A stretch of DNA of 64,000 bases from Lichina pygmaea (taxonomy: Eukaryota > Ascomycota > Lichinomycetes > Lichinales > Lichinaceae): NCBI GenBank assembly GCA_963422465.1, contig OY730175.1:62001-126000 (forward strand), read 5' to 3'. The position numbers were made by a program, and so were the translations under genes. This document shows positions 1-10,181 of this stretch, piece by piece. How positions within the stretch are numbered: the first letter of the stretch is position 1; each line of letters starts with the position of its first letter. Under the pieces are notes generated by a model, which was not told where the DNA came from, made no database searches, and saw only the letters and a list, made by a program, of their open reading frames with translations.

Positions 1-2397
1 CTTGACAACTTTCTCCAAGAAATAGCAAGCAAATCCACACAGCTCCAGAAGCAATCTGGCCACTCAGTTCCCTGGTGGAATCAAGAGATCCAAAACAAGG
101 TTAAAGAGGAAAGAAGAGTAAGAAGAAAAGTGCAAAAAAGGCAAGCAAGTCAAGAGGAACTTGAGCAAGCAACTAAGCTCAAGAAAAAGGCAGTCAGAGA
201 TGGAAAACAGAACACTTTCAGACACCAAATCCATAAGCTGGCCAGCTCTTCAAAGTTCTGGAAGCTTGCAAAGTGGGGAAAGTCCAAAGCCAACAAGACT
301 CCTGATCTTCCTCTGGTTCCTGACCTGGAAACACAAGAAGGAATAGCCAAAACCTTTGAGGAAAAGACTAAAGCCTTCTCACAACAGTTCTTTCCAAAAG
401 CTCTAGTTCCAGAACCAGGCTCAGAAAGCTCCCAGACTATCTCTGAGATACAGCTCTCCCAGGAGGTAACATGTGAAGAAGTGGAGCAAATTCTGGCCAA
501 GAAGAAACCTTTCACAGCAGGAGGGAGAGATAAGCTGCCAAATGGATTTCTGAGAGCTCTGGGGCCTAGGTTCTGCCAAGCTCTAGCTATTCTGACTTCA
601 ACATGCTGGAAACTGGAGTACTTCCCTGAAAGATTTAAGAGTGCAAAAACAGTCTGCTTGAGGAAACCTGGCAAGGGAACCTACAATCAAGCTAAAGCCT
701 GGCGCCCTATAGCTCTGCTAAACACAACAGGCAAGCTGATGGAAGCTATTGCTGCAGCCAGACTAAGCAAGATAGCAGAAGAAGCTGGACTATTGCCAGA
801 TATCCAGATGGACTTTAGGAAAGGAAGATCCACAGAAGCAGCACTTTTCCTTCTAATCTCCCAAGTGGAAAAAGTCTGGAAGGAAGGCATGGTTGCATCC
901 CTACTCTCACTGGATATCTCAGGAGTCTATGACAGAGTTCTCCCCAAGATACTACAGCAAATTCTGAAAAGAAAAGGAATACCTGCCTGGCTAGCTTCCT
1001 GGATCTACTCCTTCTGTGATAAGCGCTCTACCACTTTTGTCTTTGATGATTCTGAGTCTTATTCTATTCCTATTCATTGTGGAGTTTCTCAAGGTTCTCC
1101 ATTATCCCCTATTCTTTTTCTATTCTACATTTCTGAATTGCATGAGACTGTGCATACTCCCTCTTCTGGTGTATCTGCCCTGGGGTTTGCAGATGATACA
1201 AATCTGCTTGCTTTTGGTCACTCCTTGAAAAGTAACCTTCTGAAGTTAAAGAACACACACCACAAATGTCTATCCTGGGCTGCAAGACATGGAATAGTCT
1301 TCTCACCTGAGAAATATGAAATACTTCATTTTTCCAGAAGAAGATCAGACAATCTTCAGCTCAAGCTCAGACTGGGGAATGTGATTCTCAAACCAAAAGA
1401 AGAAGTGCGAGTACTTGGAGTGTACCTAGATGCAAAGCTCCACTGGCACAAACACCAGAGGATTATTCTTCAAAAAGCACAGAAAGCACTCTCTTCTCTT
1501 TCTAGAACCTCCTATTCTACTTGGGGCTTTCCAGTTCACACATCATGTCTGGTGTACACTGCTATACTGAGATCTCTACTGAGCTATGCAGTGGGGATCT
1601 GGTTTAACCCTCTAAGAAAATCCTCCAATATCTCTTCTCTTGTTTCATTTCAAAACAGATGCCTAAGACTTATTGGGGGTGCCTTCAAAGCCACTCCTTC
1701 TTTTCTATTAGAGAGTGAGCTTTTTCTTCTACCTCTAGACCTATACTTTAAATTTCGCACTGCCTGTTTTCTTTCTTCTATTCAAAACTCCCCTCTCAAA
1801 TACTTTCTTGACAGTATCTTTTCCACTATTTCCAGCTATGCCTCTCTCTTGAAGAAACCTTTAAAGGAATCCTCAACTATCTCTCCTAAGTGGAAATTCA
1901 CTTGGTTAAGTCAAATAACTACTAACCAGGCTAGTTCAAAGAAAGAACTACAAAAGCTCTTTACTAAAGAGTGGGAAGACCAATGGGAAGAGAAGAAAAG
2001 AAGAAGCTATCCAGGCTGGCAGACTTTCTGTCAAAAGCCACACAAAAACAATCTGAAGCTCTACAAAGAGTTACAGAAAGCTGAGGCAAGTCTGCTACTG
2101 CAAATCAGGACTGGAAGAATTGGTCTGGCAAGTTTTCTTTTCAGAGCTGGAGCTCCTGACTTCCCTACCCCACTATGTGTGTGTGGCCAAGCAGAAGAAA
2201 CTGCAAAACATATCACCTCTTCATGCTCTCTTTATTCAAGACAAAAACAACAAGTCTCTTTTAATCCCCAAGACTTCACCACTATTATTTCAAACCCAGA
2301 GCTACTACAGAAGTTCTTGTACTGGTTTATGTCTTTGAAAAGACTAAACCAGTTTAATCTAGCTTTCAAACTCCACTATTCCCAATCCAATACCTAG
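1..2397 (+). CDS. LINE ORF2: reverse transcriptase with C-terminal zinc-binding tail (partial)
   Basis: The frame is open from base 1 to the TAG at 2395-2397; the endonuclease domain and start lie upstream. A PWWNQEI motif near 78-100, typical of the endonuclease-RT linker, precedes the RT domain. RT motifs seen are LLSLDISGVYDRV (about 900-935, catalytic Asp), GVSQGSPLSPILF (about 1081-1120) and the catalytic GFADDTNLL (about 1180-1205). The C-terminal part carries IRTGRIGL followed by a Cys/His cluster (CVCGQ...H...C, about 2174-2230) common at the end of fungal Tad-type ORF2. No stop or frameshift is seen in the 799 codons present, so this copy may be recent. An RNase H domain is not clear to me. 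Confidence 0.92.
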   Translation, partial: LDNFLQEIASKSTQLQKQSGHSVPWWNQEIQNKVKEERRVRRKVQKRQASQEELEQATKLKKKAVRDGKQNTFRHQIHKLASSSKFWKLAKWGKSKANKTPDLPLVPDLETQEGIAKTFEEKTKAFSQQFFPKALVPEPGSESSQTISEIQLSQEVTCEEVEQILAKKKPFTAGGRDKLPNGFLRALGPRFCQALAILTSTCWKLEYFPERFKSAKTVCLRKPGKGTYNQAKAWRPIALLNTTGKLMEAIAAARLSKIAEEAGLLPDIQMDFRKGRSTEAALFLLISQVEKVWKEGMVASLLSLDISGVYDRVLPKILQQILKRKGIPAWLASWIYSFCDKRSTTFVFDDSESYSIPIHCGVSQGSPLSPILFLFYISELHETVHTPSSGVSALGFADDTNLLAFGHSLKSNLLKLKNTHHKCLSWAARHGIVFSPEKYEILHFSRRRSDNLQLKLRLGNVILKPKEEVRVLGVYLDAKLHWHKHQRIILQKAQKALSSLSRTSYSTWGFPVHTSCLVYTAILRSLLSYAVGIWFNPLRKSSNISSLVSFQNRCLRLIGGAFKATPSFLLESELFLLPLDLYFKFRTACFLSSIQNSPLKYFLDSIFSTISSYASLLKKPLKESSTISPKWKFTWLSQITTNQASSKKELQKLFTKEWEDQWEEKKRRSYPGWQTFCQKPHKNNLKLYKELQKAEASLLLQIRTGRIGLASFLFRAGAPDFPTPLCVCGQAEETAKHITSSCSLYSRQKQQVSFNPQDFTTIISNPELLQKFLYWFMSLKRLNQFNLAFKLHYSQSNT

Positions 2398-2578
2398 ATT
2401 CTCTTCTCTTACCAGAAACTTCAAGATTCCTTTTGTTACATTCCCTAGTCACACCCTGCCTTCAGTTTTTATCTCTTCAAAGGTTTTCTGAAGGAGTTCA
2501 CTATTAGCTAGAAGATCTGCATGGCTGTAAAGCTACTACCAGTGTAAGAATCAAATAAATAAAAATAAATAAATAAAA
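1..2578 (+). mobile_element. Tad1-like LINE retrotransposon, 5' part outside window
   Basis: A non-LTR retrotransposon runs in from the left edge and ends in an A-rich tail with AAAT units (about 2552-2578). Beyond the tail, sequence matching the protease region of the other chromovirus copies resumes at once, so the LINE is inserted in that Gypsy element. The same 3' end recurs three more times in the window (3262-3394, 30100-30190, 35503-36008), which fixes the 3' terminus and shows the family was active here. The 3' UTR is about 180 bp. The left target duplication lies outside the window. Confidence 0.93.
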
Positions 2579-3128
2579 TAACAACTTCATCTCTCTTCAT
2601 CTCTGACTGTTTGGCCACCTGGTTCCGGGGTGTGCCTGTCAAGGCAGACCTCTTCTCTTGAGAGTTGTCCTTTCTGTTGGTGAGGTTCCACTGAGAACTC
2701 CTTCCCTCATCTGTCCACACCTTCTGCACCTGGTAACAGGTCCAAGCTGTGTTGTTAGTGCAGTTCCTAAACATGAGTACTCCTGTTCTCCAGTTAACAA
2801 CTGGGTTGTGCTTCTTTAGCCAAGGCATCCCCAAATAGATATCCTGAGTGGCCAACTTGATGATATCAAGGTGGATCCTTTCAGCATGGTGTCCAGTAAC
2901 TATTTCTATTGGCTGCGTCTCATGGCAGACTAGCTCTGTCTGTCTATTTGCTATTGTGAGCTGGTAGGGTTGCTGCTTGTGTTTCTTTCCAGTGCTGAGG
3001 GTGTTGTAAAGTTGTCTTGAAATGTAGTTTCCACTGGCTCCAGAATCAACAAGTGTGTATGTCTGTACTGGCGTGTTGGCGTGTAGTGACACAGGCAATC
3101 GCAGGTGCTTTGTGTTGCTAGGGGTCAT
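2579..3128 (-). pseudogene. Chromovirus copy 1: retropepsin region (fossil)
   Basis: Encodes the aspartic protease signature LVDSGASGNYIS on the minus strand, the usual D-S/T-G-A active site of Gypsy retropepsins, followed by the YLGMPWLKKHNPVVNW motif common just after the protease in fungal Gypsy polyproteins. It is cut by the LINE insertion at the left. Confidence 0.85.
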
Positions 3129-3261
3129 GTTGTTGAGCTCCCAATGTCACCCCTTGACAAGGGAGTTCAGTCTTTTCCTGATGGAAGTGTTTTTCCACTG
3201 ACTGGGCAATAGGTCCAGCCATTCCTATCAGTCCTGAGGAATCCATTCATGAATTTGTCTT

Positions 3262-3394
3262 TTTTATTTTTTTATTTTTTATTTGATTCTTACACTGGTA
3301 GTAGCTTTACAGCCATGCAGATCTTCTAGCTAATAGTGAACTCCTTCAGAAAACCTTTGAAGAGATAAAAACTGAAGGCAGGGTGTGACTAGGG
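3262..3394 (-). mobile_element. 5'-truncated LINE tail (133 bp) in chromovirus copy 1
   Basis: Reverse complement of the 3' UTR and A-rich tail of the LINE at 1-2578. It is flanked by a perfect 13-bp target duplication ATGAATTTGTCTT at 3249-3261 and 3395-3407; the uninterrupted site is present in copies 2 and 3. This is a textbook dead-on-arrival target-primed insertion. Confidence 0.93.
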
Positions 3395-3408
3395 ATGAAT
3401 TTGTCTTG

Positions 3409-4812
3409 CTGATGCTTGTCACATCCAGGCTTAAGGCAGTACTGCCAGTTGTTGATGTAGCAGTTGTTGTTGTTGCCTTGCTGTAGGAACATGAGGTGTT
3501 CGTGCCAATCATGTGTGTGCCCGGGGAATGCGGTGTGTTGTTGTTTGTCCCAAAGGTGGATTTCACACACATCCTTCTTGCAATTGACCCAATGCTTGTG
3601 GCAGGTGGTGTGGTAGGGTGAATGTCCTCTGTATCCTTGTAACTGTTCGTGGTAGGTGCAGTAGTGCTTTGTGCAGAACCTCCACTGTAGTTCACTGTGC
3701 TGTAGGTTTCGTGGGTCCATGCTGTAAGTATAGCTTCCTTGTAGTATTTCTTCTTTGATAGACACAGGTTCATCTCAGTCTCTATCAGAGGTGGTTAAGG
3801 GCTCCTGTCCCTTGTCCTGACCTGTCTGTTCTGGTAGGTCCTTGCCTCCTGATGTTGCCAGTTGGTGGGCTGCTTCCAATATCTGATCATAGTTGTCCTA
3901 TTGTTTGAGGGATAGCTGAGCCTCTCCTGGTGGGTCCTCTGGCTTGATGATGTTCCAGTCTCTGTCAAGTGTATTAAGTTGCTGTCGGTGCACCTTGTTC
4001 TTTGAACAACAGTCTTTCACCATGTGGCCTAGCTTGCCATAGGCATAGCACTTCAGTGCTTTCCTCTTTGTGTTGTTCCTTCCCTTCGTGAACCTTCCCC
4101 TGTGATAGACTGCATCCAGTTCCATGGGTGTGTAGCCATATAGGTCATGTGGTGGTGCCTTGTTAGGCAGCTTATAGTGGTTGCTCACATGCCATGTGGG
4201 GTAGCTGTATCCTCTGTCATGGTGTTTCTCCATCACTCACTTGAATAGCTTGTCATCAATGTTGATTGCTTGTGCGATGAGTTTGTCCAGTGTGTTGACT
4301 GCTCGTCTGTCGAAGGTGATTTCATCCTTCATGTTTTCCTTGAGTCCACGTCAGTACATGACCATCAGGGTGTTGTTGTCCCAATCAGTCAGTACTGAGT
4401 ATTGTTTGAACTGTGTGGTGTACTCTGCAGCTGAGTGTTGTTGCTTGATGTGCTGGATCATTTGTATAGCCACTTTGTCTTTGTTAGATAGTCCAAGGAT
4501 CCTTTTGATCTTGTCCTTGAATTGTGTCTATTTCATCATCCATTCTGATATGCTGTCGTGGTCTCTGTTTCCTGAGAGATGTTTGTTGACGTAGAGCTTG
4601 ATCTATTGATAAGTATTACCTCTCATGTAAGTGGTTGCAAAGAGTGGCCACTTTTCTTTAGGCAGCTTTGTCTCTGGTTGGAATTGAAAGTAGACTTGGA
4701 GTTGCATGAGCCAATCATCAACCTTGTTTCTTTTGCTGTAGAACAGGTCTGGCTTGGCAACACTAATCTTTCCATCTGGGAAGTTGGGGTTGGTTGCTTC
4801 TGAGGTACTCAT
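3409..4812 (-). pseudogene. Chromovirus copy 1: gag region (fossil)
   Basis: Gag remnant starting with an MSTS N-terminus at 4812, with a capsid-like stretch (DDWLMQLQVYFQFQP) and a zinc-knuckle-like segment (KCYAYGKLGHMVKDC) near 4000-4060. Gag begins only 18 bp from the inner edge of the 5' LTR, leaving almost no leader. The reading frame is broken in several places. Confidence 0.8.
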
Positions 4813-4830
4813 CCTTGAGAGTCTTCAAAG

Positions 4831-5432
4831 TGTTGTGGTCTGTACCGTGCTGTCCTAACTGAGTATAGGATTAAGGGTGAGATGTGGAAGGCAGGTTGGT
4901 TCTTGCAGGAGAGGAGTGTCAAGGAGTGCGAAGGGGTTTGGTGGAATGTGGTGGTGGTGACACCTGATCAATGGCTTTGTACAAAAGGATTGTATTGAAG
5001 TAGATCTAGTTGTCTGGATCACAACATAAGTTGAAGACAATTGTTCTATAAGAGAACTATCACCAGACTATATAGTGCTGGCCTGTCAAGACAATCAAGA
5101 TTGTCTTGACAGTCTCAACATCAAGACAGGTGAGATTGTCTTGACAGTCCCACCATGTTATGCACCCTGTGTCAAGACTGGTGAGATTGTCTCAATACTT
5201 CATGCACGCTGCGTCGAGACTGGTGAGACTGTCTTGATGCTTCCTGCATCCTGCATCAAGACTGGTGAGATTGTCTTGATGCTTCATGCATGCTGTGTCA
5301 AGCCGCCTGTGTGTGTCTCAACAGTTACGTGACCCCTTGTTGGTTGGTCACTTGACTTCCATGGTGTCCTCTTGCCTGGCCTGCAGCCTGATTGCCTATA
5401 AATAAGTGGCTCCCATCCCAGGGGTCGTAACA
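4831..5432 (-). repeat. 5' LTR of chromovirus copy 1, variant I (602 bp)
   Basis: Begins TGTTG and ends TAACA on the plus strand. It holds about four imperfect 41-bp tandem units (about 5150-5310) built on GTCAAGACTGGTGAGATTG, plus a CTATATAG TATA-like box near 5070. Same type as LTRs 21325-21926 and 27268-27867. Confidence 0.9.
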
Positions 5433-5437
5433 CTGGC

Positions 5438-6396
5438 CTATCTTCTACTCTGTGTGGCAAAAAAACTTTACAGCTGAGAATATTCAGTCAGCTTTTGAGG
5501 CTACTGGTATCTTTTCCCTGAATGCTTCTTGAGTATTTGATGTTCTTAATCCACCTTCTCATACACCTCAGAAGCCTGCCCCTATCTGTGCTAAGACTCC
5601 TGTTACATTCAAATCTTTCTGTTATGTAATTCAAGCACAGAAGAAAGCTACTTCCTCAGAAGGGCTTGAGCAGATCAGTGATGGCTTTGCAAAAGTTATC
5701 ACAGAACAAGATCTCTACAAAGCTACAGTGGAACAGCTAACACAGGCTCTACTAATGGAGAAGAAGAAGAAACAGCAAGGAAAGTGGCTTAATCTGCTTG
5801 GAGAGGAGGATAATAAGCCTCAGATCTTCACTCCAACAAAAATCCAAGCTGTACTTGCAAGAAATGCTGAAAAAGAGCAGGAGGAGAAGCAGAAGAAGGA
5901 GGAGAAGGATGGGAAGAAGGGGGAGTGTACACAAAAGCAATTGGAGAAGGAAGAGTAACAGGCTGACCAAGAAATTGCTTGTCAAGTGGCAAGAGAAGAG
6001 AAGGCCAAAAAAGCTGCAATTGTGAAAGCTAATAGGGAGGCCAAAAAGCAGGCAGCAGGAAAGGAGAAGGTCCAGGGAGGCTCAGAGACTGTTGAGGAGT
6101 CTTCTCCACCAAGCAAGGAAGCTCCTATCATTGAAGATGACAAAGATAAGTGGAGCTCTGAGGAGGAGGCTCCTAAACTGACTTCATGTGGTCAAGTCTT
6201 GAAGAAGCCATCACACTTTGTACACTAGACTTCTATTGTTCACTATCTCTTTTATACATACTATTCTATCATATATCCAAGTTTGAGATAGTTCTGACAA
6301 ATATCTATTAAGTTATTCAACTTTTCCTTGAGGGGGTGCTTGGTCGCTCAACCGAGCGTTAGGTGATAACGAGCGTCACGTGATCGACTACGGTAC
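5438..6396 (+). mobile_element. pogo/Fot1-like DNA transposon, 3' part
   Basis: The 3' portion of a pogo-family element, cut on its left by the insertion of chromovirus copy 1. It carries the transposase C-terminal tail (5458-6228) and ends in a subterminal/TIR stretch around 6335-6396 (GGTCGCTCAACCGAGCG...CACGTGATCGACTACGGTAC). The same end recurs at 33355-33423, and inverted and diverged at 18705-18790. It stops at a TACGGTAC motif. Confidence 0.8.
5458..6228 (+). pseudogene. pogo/Fot1 transposase C-terminal tail (broken)
   Basis: The start translates as an IQSAFEATGIFSLN segment, the conserved stretch just after the DDE domain in pogo/Fot1 transposases. A stop follows soon after (TGA near 5530). 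Then come a tail with FTPTKIQAVLARNAEKEQ (about 5827-5880), a long Lys/Glu-rich stretch, a stop at 5956-5958, and further Lys-rich coding to 6228 (LKKPSHFVH at the end). The DDE domain itself is missing. In family terms this is the basic C-terminal tail of the transposase. Confidence 0.75.
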
Positions 6397-6489
6397 TTGA
6401 GCGCCCGAGACGATCAAAGATTCTGATGATCTGGGAGGTGAGAAATCAAGACGCTACTGGATCAGGTCAAGAGACCGAGTCATGGCTCC

Positions 6490-7555
6490 TCAGATATGTA
6501 CATACAGTACGTATTCGTACTGTATGTGCAATTGCTTATGTAATTGGGAATACAGCTTTATCCAGTACTTGTACAGAATTGAGGCTCGCGTGGCTAAATC
6601 CAAGACGCTTCTGGTACGGTGGACAGACCACGTCAAAGACGTCATGACTAGCGCTCTCGATGCACACAATCCGTACGCTTGTCTCGGAGCGGCAAGGCTT
6701 GGCATCCTAGTCTCAATTTGAACATCTCAAAGCTTCCCCACAACACGGGTGAGATCAAGCCAACGAAGAGTGATGATGTACTCCGTACGTACGAAGGTAC
6801 GTACGTATGGACAAGATACTTCCTCCGTCGCCAAAGCTCTTGGTTCTGCGCTTGACAGGAAGTCCCTGCGCCGGAACAGGACAAGATCATCCTGCTCGTC
6901 GAGGACCCTTGGACCTTGGTGGATCGTTGGCGAACAGGCGCTGCATCGGTTTCGGCGTGTACTTTTGATACTTCTGCACCGACCTGTATGTGCCATCAGA
7001 AGCAGCGAAGCTAGAGCGGGGTCAGAAGTATCGACTTGATCGATATCGTGAGGTTGCAATATGTGTTTTACGTACGTATCGTACGTAACCTACTTCTCCA
7101 AGGACGGTACGTATGTACGTATCACAGCACAGCACGTACGTAAGTACTCCGTACGTAACGTACTCGTAGTGACGATGCACCAGTTGAGCCACGGTGGATT
7201 ACGCGGCCGTCTTGTAGTAGTTGTAGCTGCCCGGCGCTGGGCCATGCCGCCGCTGCCGATGATGTGATAGGATATCGTGCGCACCGAGACGGTCGAAAAA
7301 CGAAAGAAAGAAAGGAGCTCGAGTCCAGGGTGCTTGGCACCTTGGCGCCTTGGCGGCCACGGTGGGCGACGGCAGCGACGGCAGCGACGGCAGCGACGGC
7401 AGCGACGGCAGCGAGAAGATGCGCGAACGCAGGCGCTGCAGGCCCGACCAGGAGTGCGAGACACAGAAGCCGAAGACCGAGCCGCCGTGCCGCAAAAGGG
7501 AAATTACCCCGACAACATTCACTGTGCAACGTACTCCGTACGTACGAGTATGTGC
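6490..7555. repeat. GTAC/TACGTA palindrome clusters (6490s, 6783-6813, 7068-7165, 7531-7555)
   Basis: Four clusters of short self-complementary units (GTAC, TACGTA, CGTACG, GTACATAC) lie in one kilobase. The densest, 7068-7165, has about a dozen GTAC cores. They are imperfect rather than a pure tetranucleotide microsatellite. Comparable clusters occur in most host intergenic regions of the window. Confidence 0.8.
7369..7414. repeat. 9-bp minisatellite (GGCAGCGAC)
   Basis: Five near-perfect tandem copies of GGCAGCGAC. Apparent ORFs across it are repeat artefacts (Gly/Ser/Asp or Ala/Thr runs). Confidence 0.85.
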
Positions 7556-7749
7556 AGGAGCCTGCCCTTACAAATAGCGAGGCATTTCCCATTCCACCCT
7601 GGAGCCCTTACAGTACCTCTCTGTGCCTCCCCCCCCCCCCCCCCCCTAACACTCGTTGATACCTCAACCGCTCTCTTTCGTCTCCATCTGACCACTACGT
7701 ACCAGACCTCGCCGACACTCGACCCTCGGTTCCTGATCGATCGTCGAAG

Positions 7750-9055
7750 ATGCAGCTGAAGCATCTCGCCCTGACGGGCTTCCTGGCGGCCGCGGCCGCG
7801 CAGAGCCAGAGCACCCCGGACCTCCCCGAGCTGCTGTCCAGCACGCCCGAGCTGTCGAACCTGACAACCTACCTCCAGCTGTTCCCGGATCTCGTCGAGC
7901 AGCTGTCCCAGGCGAGCAACATCACCATCTTGGCGCCGTCGGACGACGCCTTCAGCGAGCTGCTGGAGACGCCCGCCGGTGAGGCTATCACGGCCAACGA
8001 CAGCGCCGCCATCCAGGCGCTCCTGACCTATCACGTCCTCAACGGCGTCTTCGCCGCCGAGGACGTGCCCGAAACGGCCGCCTTCATCCCGACCCTGCTC
8101 GAAGACCCGGACTTCACCACCGTGAACGGCGGCCAGGTCGTCCAGGCTCTCAGGGACGGCGACTCGGTCGAGTTCACCTCGGGCCTCAAGGCGGTCTCGA
8201 CCGTCTCGCAAGCCGTTGGTCCCGCTGTCTCTCCGACCTGCCCCTCGGCCCTGCTGCCGGAGGATGGGCCTCGCTGACGCCGGCCCGTCGACAGGATGTC
8301 AACTTCACCGGCGGTGTCGTACACATCATCGACAAGGTTCTGACCGTGCCGGCCAACCTTTCGACCACCGCGATCGAGAGCAACCTGACCTCCCTGGCCG
8401 GCGCCTTGATCAGGCTCGACCTGTTGGACGCTCTCGACACCACGCCCGAACTCACCGTCTTCGCCCCGAACAACGAGGCCTTCCAGAACATCGGCTCCGC
8501 CCTCGGCAACCTGACCGACGAGGAGCTGACCGCCATCCTGACCTATCACGTCCTCAACGGCACCGTCGCCTACAGCTCGACCCTCGAGGACACGACCGTC
8601 GAGACCTCTGCTGGCTCGGAAGTCACCATCACCATCGACGACGACCGAGTGTTCGTCAACGGCGCCGAGGTCGTCCTCGCTGACGTCCTGGTCGCCAACG
8701 GCGTTGTGCACGTCATCGACAAGTACGACCTTTCCTACCCCGTTCGTGGACGCTCTGTCGGCTAACGTCACTGCTTGTACCTCTTAGTGTTCTGAACCCC
8801 GAGAACAGCGAGGCGACGCCTGATCCGACTCAATCGACCCAGTCGCCGGCATTCTCGGATGCGTCCGCCGCGACCGAGGCCCCGTTCACCTCGGACGTTC
8901 CGACCCCGACCGGGACACTCGGCGGAGGTGACGCCACCGCCACCGACGACGAGGACGAGGACATGGTCGAGAGCACGAACGCTGCTGATGCCAACAAGGG
9001 TAGTCTGGGCATGGTTGCTCTGATGGGTGCTGGAGCCGCCTTGCTCATGGCCTGA
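7750..9055 (+). CDS. Secreted, probably GPI-anchored protein with two fasciclin (FAS1) domains
   Basis: Proposed CDS join(7750-8214, 8295-8722, 8788-9055), 386 aa. The start has a signal peptide (MQLKHLALTGFLAAAAA). FAS1 domain 1 spans about residues 20-170 (NITILAPSDDAF, LLTYHVLNG, FTGGVVHIIDKVL across intron 1) and domain 2 about 175-305 (LTVFAPNNEAF, ILTYHVLNG, VVHVID). A Ser/Thr/Pro/Asp-rich linker and a hydrophobic C-terminus (LGMVALMGAGAALLMA) after NKGS suggest a GPI signal. Intron 1 (80 nt, GTTGGT...ACAG) and intron 2 (65 nt, GTACGA...TTAG) keep the phase and rebuild the two domain ends. In fungi such proteins are cell-surface adhesion or wall proteins; the exact role here is inferred. 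It sits alone, 1.1 kb from the convergent acetyl-CoA transporter. Confidence 0.9.
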
Positions 9056-9746
9056 GCTATGGAAAGTTGGTACGACGTCGTGCACTACAAATCACGTCGT
9101 CACAGAGTCTTCATCATGATCATGTCAGAACAGTGCAAGAGAGGTTGGGCCGTCATCGAGGTCGCGCATTAATGTATGGTCTGTTGTCGACATTGGAAGG
9201 CTGATCCGGCAGAGGCACCGATGGTACCCCCTTCCCAGAAACAGCTCTCCCGACGGTCACGTCTGACTGTTTTTGAACCTCATCCGCCGCGAATGTACTT
9301 TCCTCCCGTCATGTTGGCACTCACTTTCGTATGCCGGTTTGTAAAAATATCGCTGGGGTGTGCTTGCTCGGGAAGCGTAGGGACTACACAGCACCTAAAG
9401 AGCTAATCCGTTACTTAATGCCACTTTTTACCTGGTTTGACAAGTTTCATTGTCGTGCTCAGCAAGCTTGCCGTATGGGGTGTCATATGTGTACGTCTCT
9501 TAATTAAGTAGCCTCGAGCAACTAGTGGTTACACATCCTGTGGACAACAACTTGCTGTGATAGCTGCGATTGTCACAAGCATGGATATCTTTCATAGACA
9601 GCACTCATAGCTTTGTTACAACACCCACATTTGTACTTGCTCAGCTCAATAACCCAGTAATCCTATCACCCAGGTAGCCCACCAAGGATGATTCTTCCAC
9701 ACGTCGTAGTTCTCAGGGATGGGTATTAGGTGTAGGACTTGCTCTC
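9056..9746. other. Intergenic, no gene seen
   Basis: This lies 3' of the fasciclin gene. The DNA is of lower GC content than its surroundings. Only one short ORF (9176-9406) without recognisable features is present. Confidence 0.5.
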
Positions 9747-9938
9747 TGTTGGGATAATCGGTGTCGGTGACACTTCAGAATGACGAGGCACTTAGAAGAC
9801 AATAGGATCTTGTATTCAATAAGATGTACTCAAGCATTCGTCTACAATGAAAAATGAGAAAACCCTTCTTCCCAATCTAGGGTTAGCGCCCTTCTGTAAG
9901 TCACGTGGTATGACGTTGCACATCGCCCAACTTCAACA
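9747..9938 (+). repeat. Solo LTR (192 bp), target duplication CTCTC
   Basis: Starts TGTTGGGATAATCGG and ends TTCAACA, giving perfect 5-bp TGTTG/CAACA ends, and is flanked on both sides by CTCTC (9742-9746 and 9939-9943). No internal retrotransposon sequence is adjacent, so this looks like the product of LTR-LTR recombination. Short length and ends resemble Copia LTRs, but no coding part is present to prove the family. It lies between convergent genes. Confidence 0.82.
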
Positions 9939-10181
9939 CTCTCGGCAACATTGGATGTGGCTAGATTTACCAGCCTTCATGTCGCTGCGGGTAACTATCC
10001 AGGGTGTCCAAAGGCACGAGAGTTCTGGTTGCGAAGTGCAACTTACTGTTCCGTGTCGGAAGACACGACCTACAGACACATCAGATGCTAAATTTATACC
10101 TCTATGTAGATCATCTCATCTCTTCCCGTGAATATGTACATTCACAGATCGTACGACGGCAGTCTTTCGCCACAGTGTAGC
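9939..10181. other. Intergenic 3' region between convergent genes
   Basis: A 243-bp interval holding the 3' end of the acetyl-CoA transporter transcript; nothing else is recognised. Confidence 0.4.

Larger units (their letters stand above)
2579..5432 (-). mobile_element. Gypsy chromovirus copy 1 (fossil, partial)
   Basis: The right-hand (5') part of a minus-strand Gypsy element: a protease piece near 2579-3128, gag pieces from about 3409 to 4812, and the 5' LTR at 4831-5432. The rest of pol lies beyond the LINE, outside the window. It is about 90 per cent alike by eye to copies 2 and 3. It is broken, with several disruptions in gag and pol. It is inserted into a pogo/Fot1 remnant that resumes right of the LTR. 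A short LINE tail is inserted at 3262-3394. Confidence 0.88.
6397..7749. other. Gene-free GC-rich interval upstream of the fasciclin gene
   Basis: No convincing gene is seen; the ORFs here are short, overlap on both strands and lack family motifs. The interval holds several GTAC/TACGTA palindrome clusters (listed separately), a 9-bp minisatellite at about 7369-7414 and a run of about 19 C at about 7629-7647. It presumably contains the promoter and 5' UTR of the fasciclin gene. Confidence 0.6.

Noticed and set aside
4241-4594. Plus-strand ORFs opposite gag (4241-4594, 26618-26893, 31463-31843)
   Set aside because: They mirror the coding strand of gag, show Cys/Leu-rich nonsense composition and no motif; shadows of the minus-strand frame.
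5075-5332. Regularly spaced 41-bp direct repeats, CRISPR-like at first sight (also at 21569-21826 and 27497-27790)
   Set aside because: The units are contiguous tandem repeats without unique spacers, lie in U3 of a Gypsy LTR, and recur in each LTR of the family. Fungal nuclear DNA has no CRISPR arrays.
7264-7759. Overlapping ORFs on both strands over the 9-bp minisatellite
   Set aside because: Composition is dictated by the repeat; no start context, no domain.
8161-8277. Read-through of fasciclin intron 1 as coding
   Set aside because: It would end at a stop at 8275-8277 in the middle of the first FAS1 domain; splicing at 8215-8294 restores the domain end in phase.
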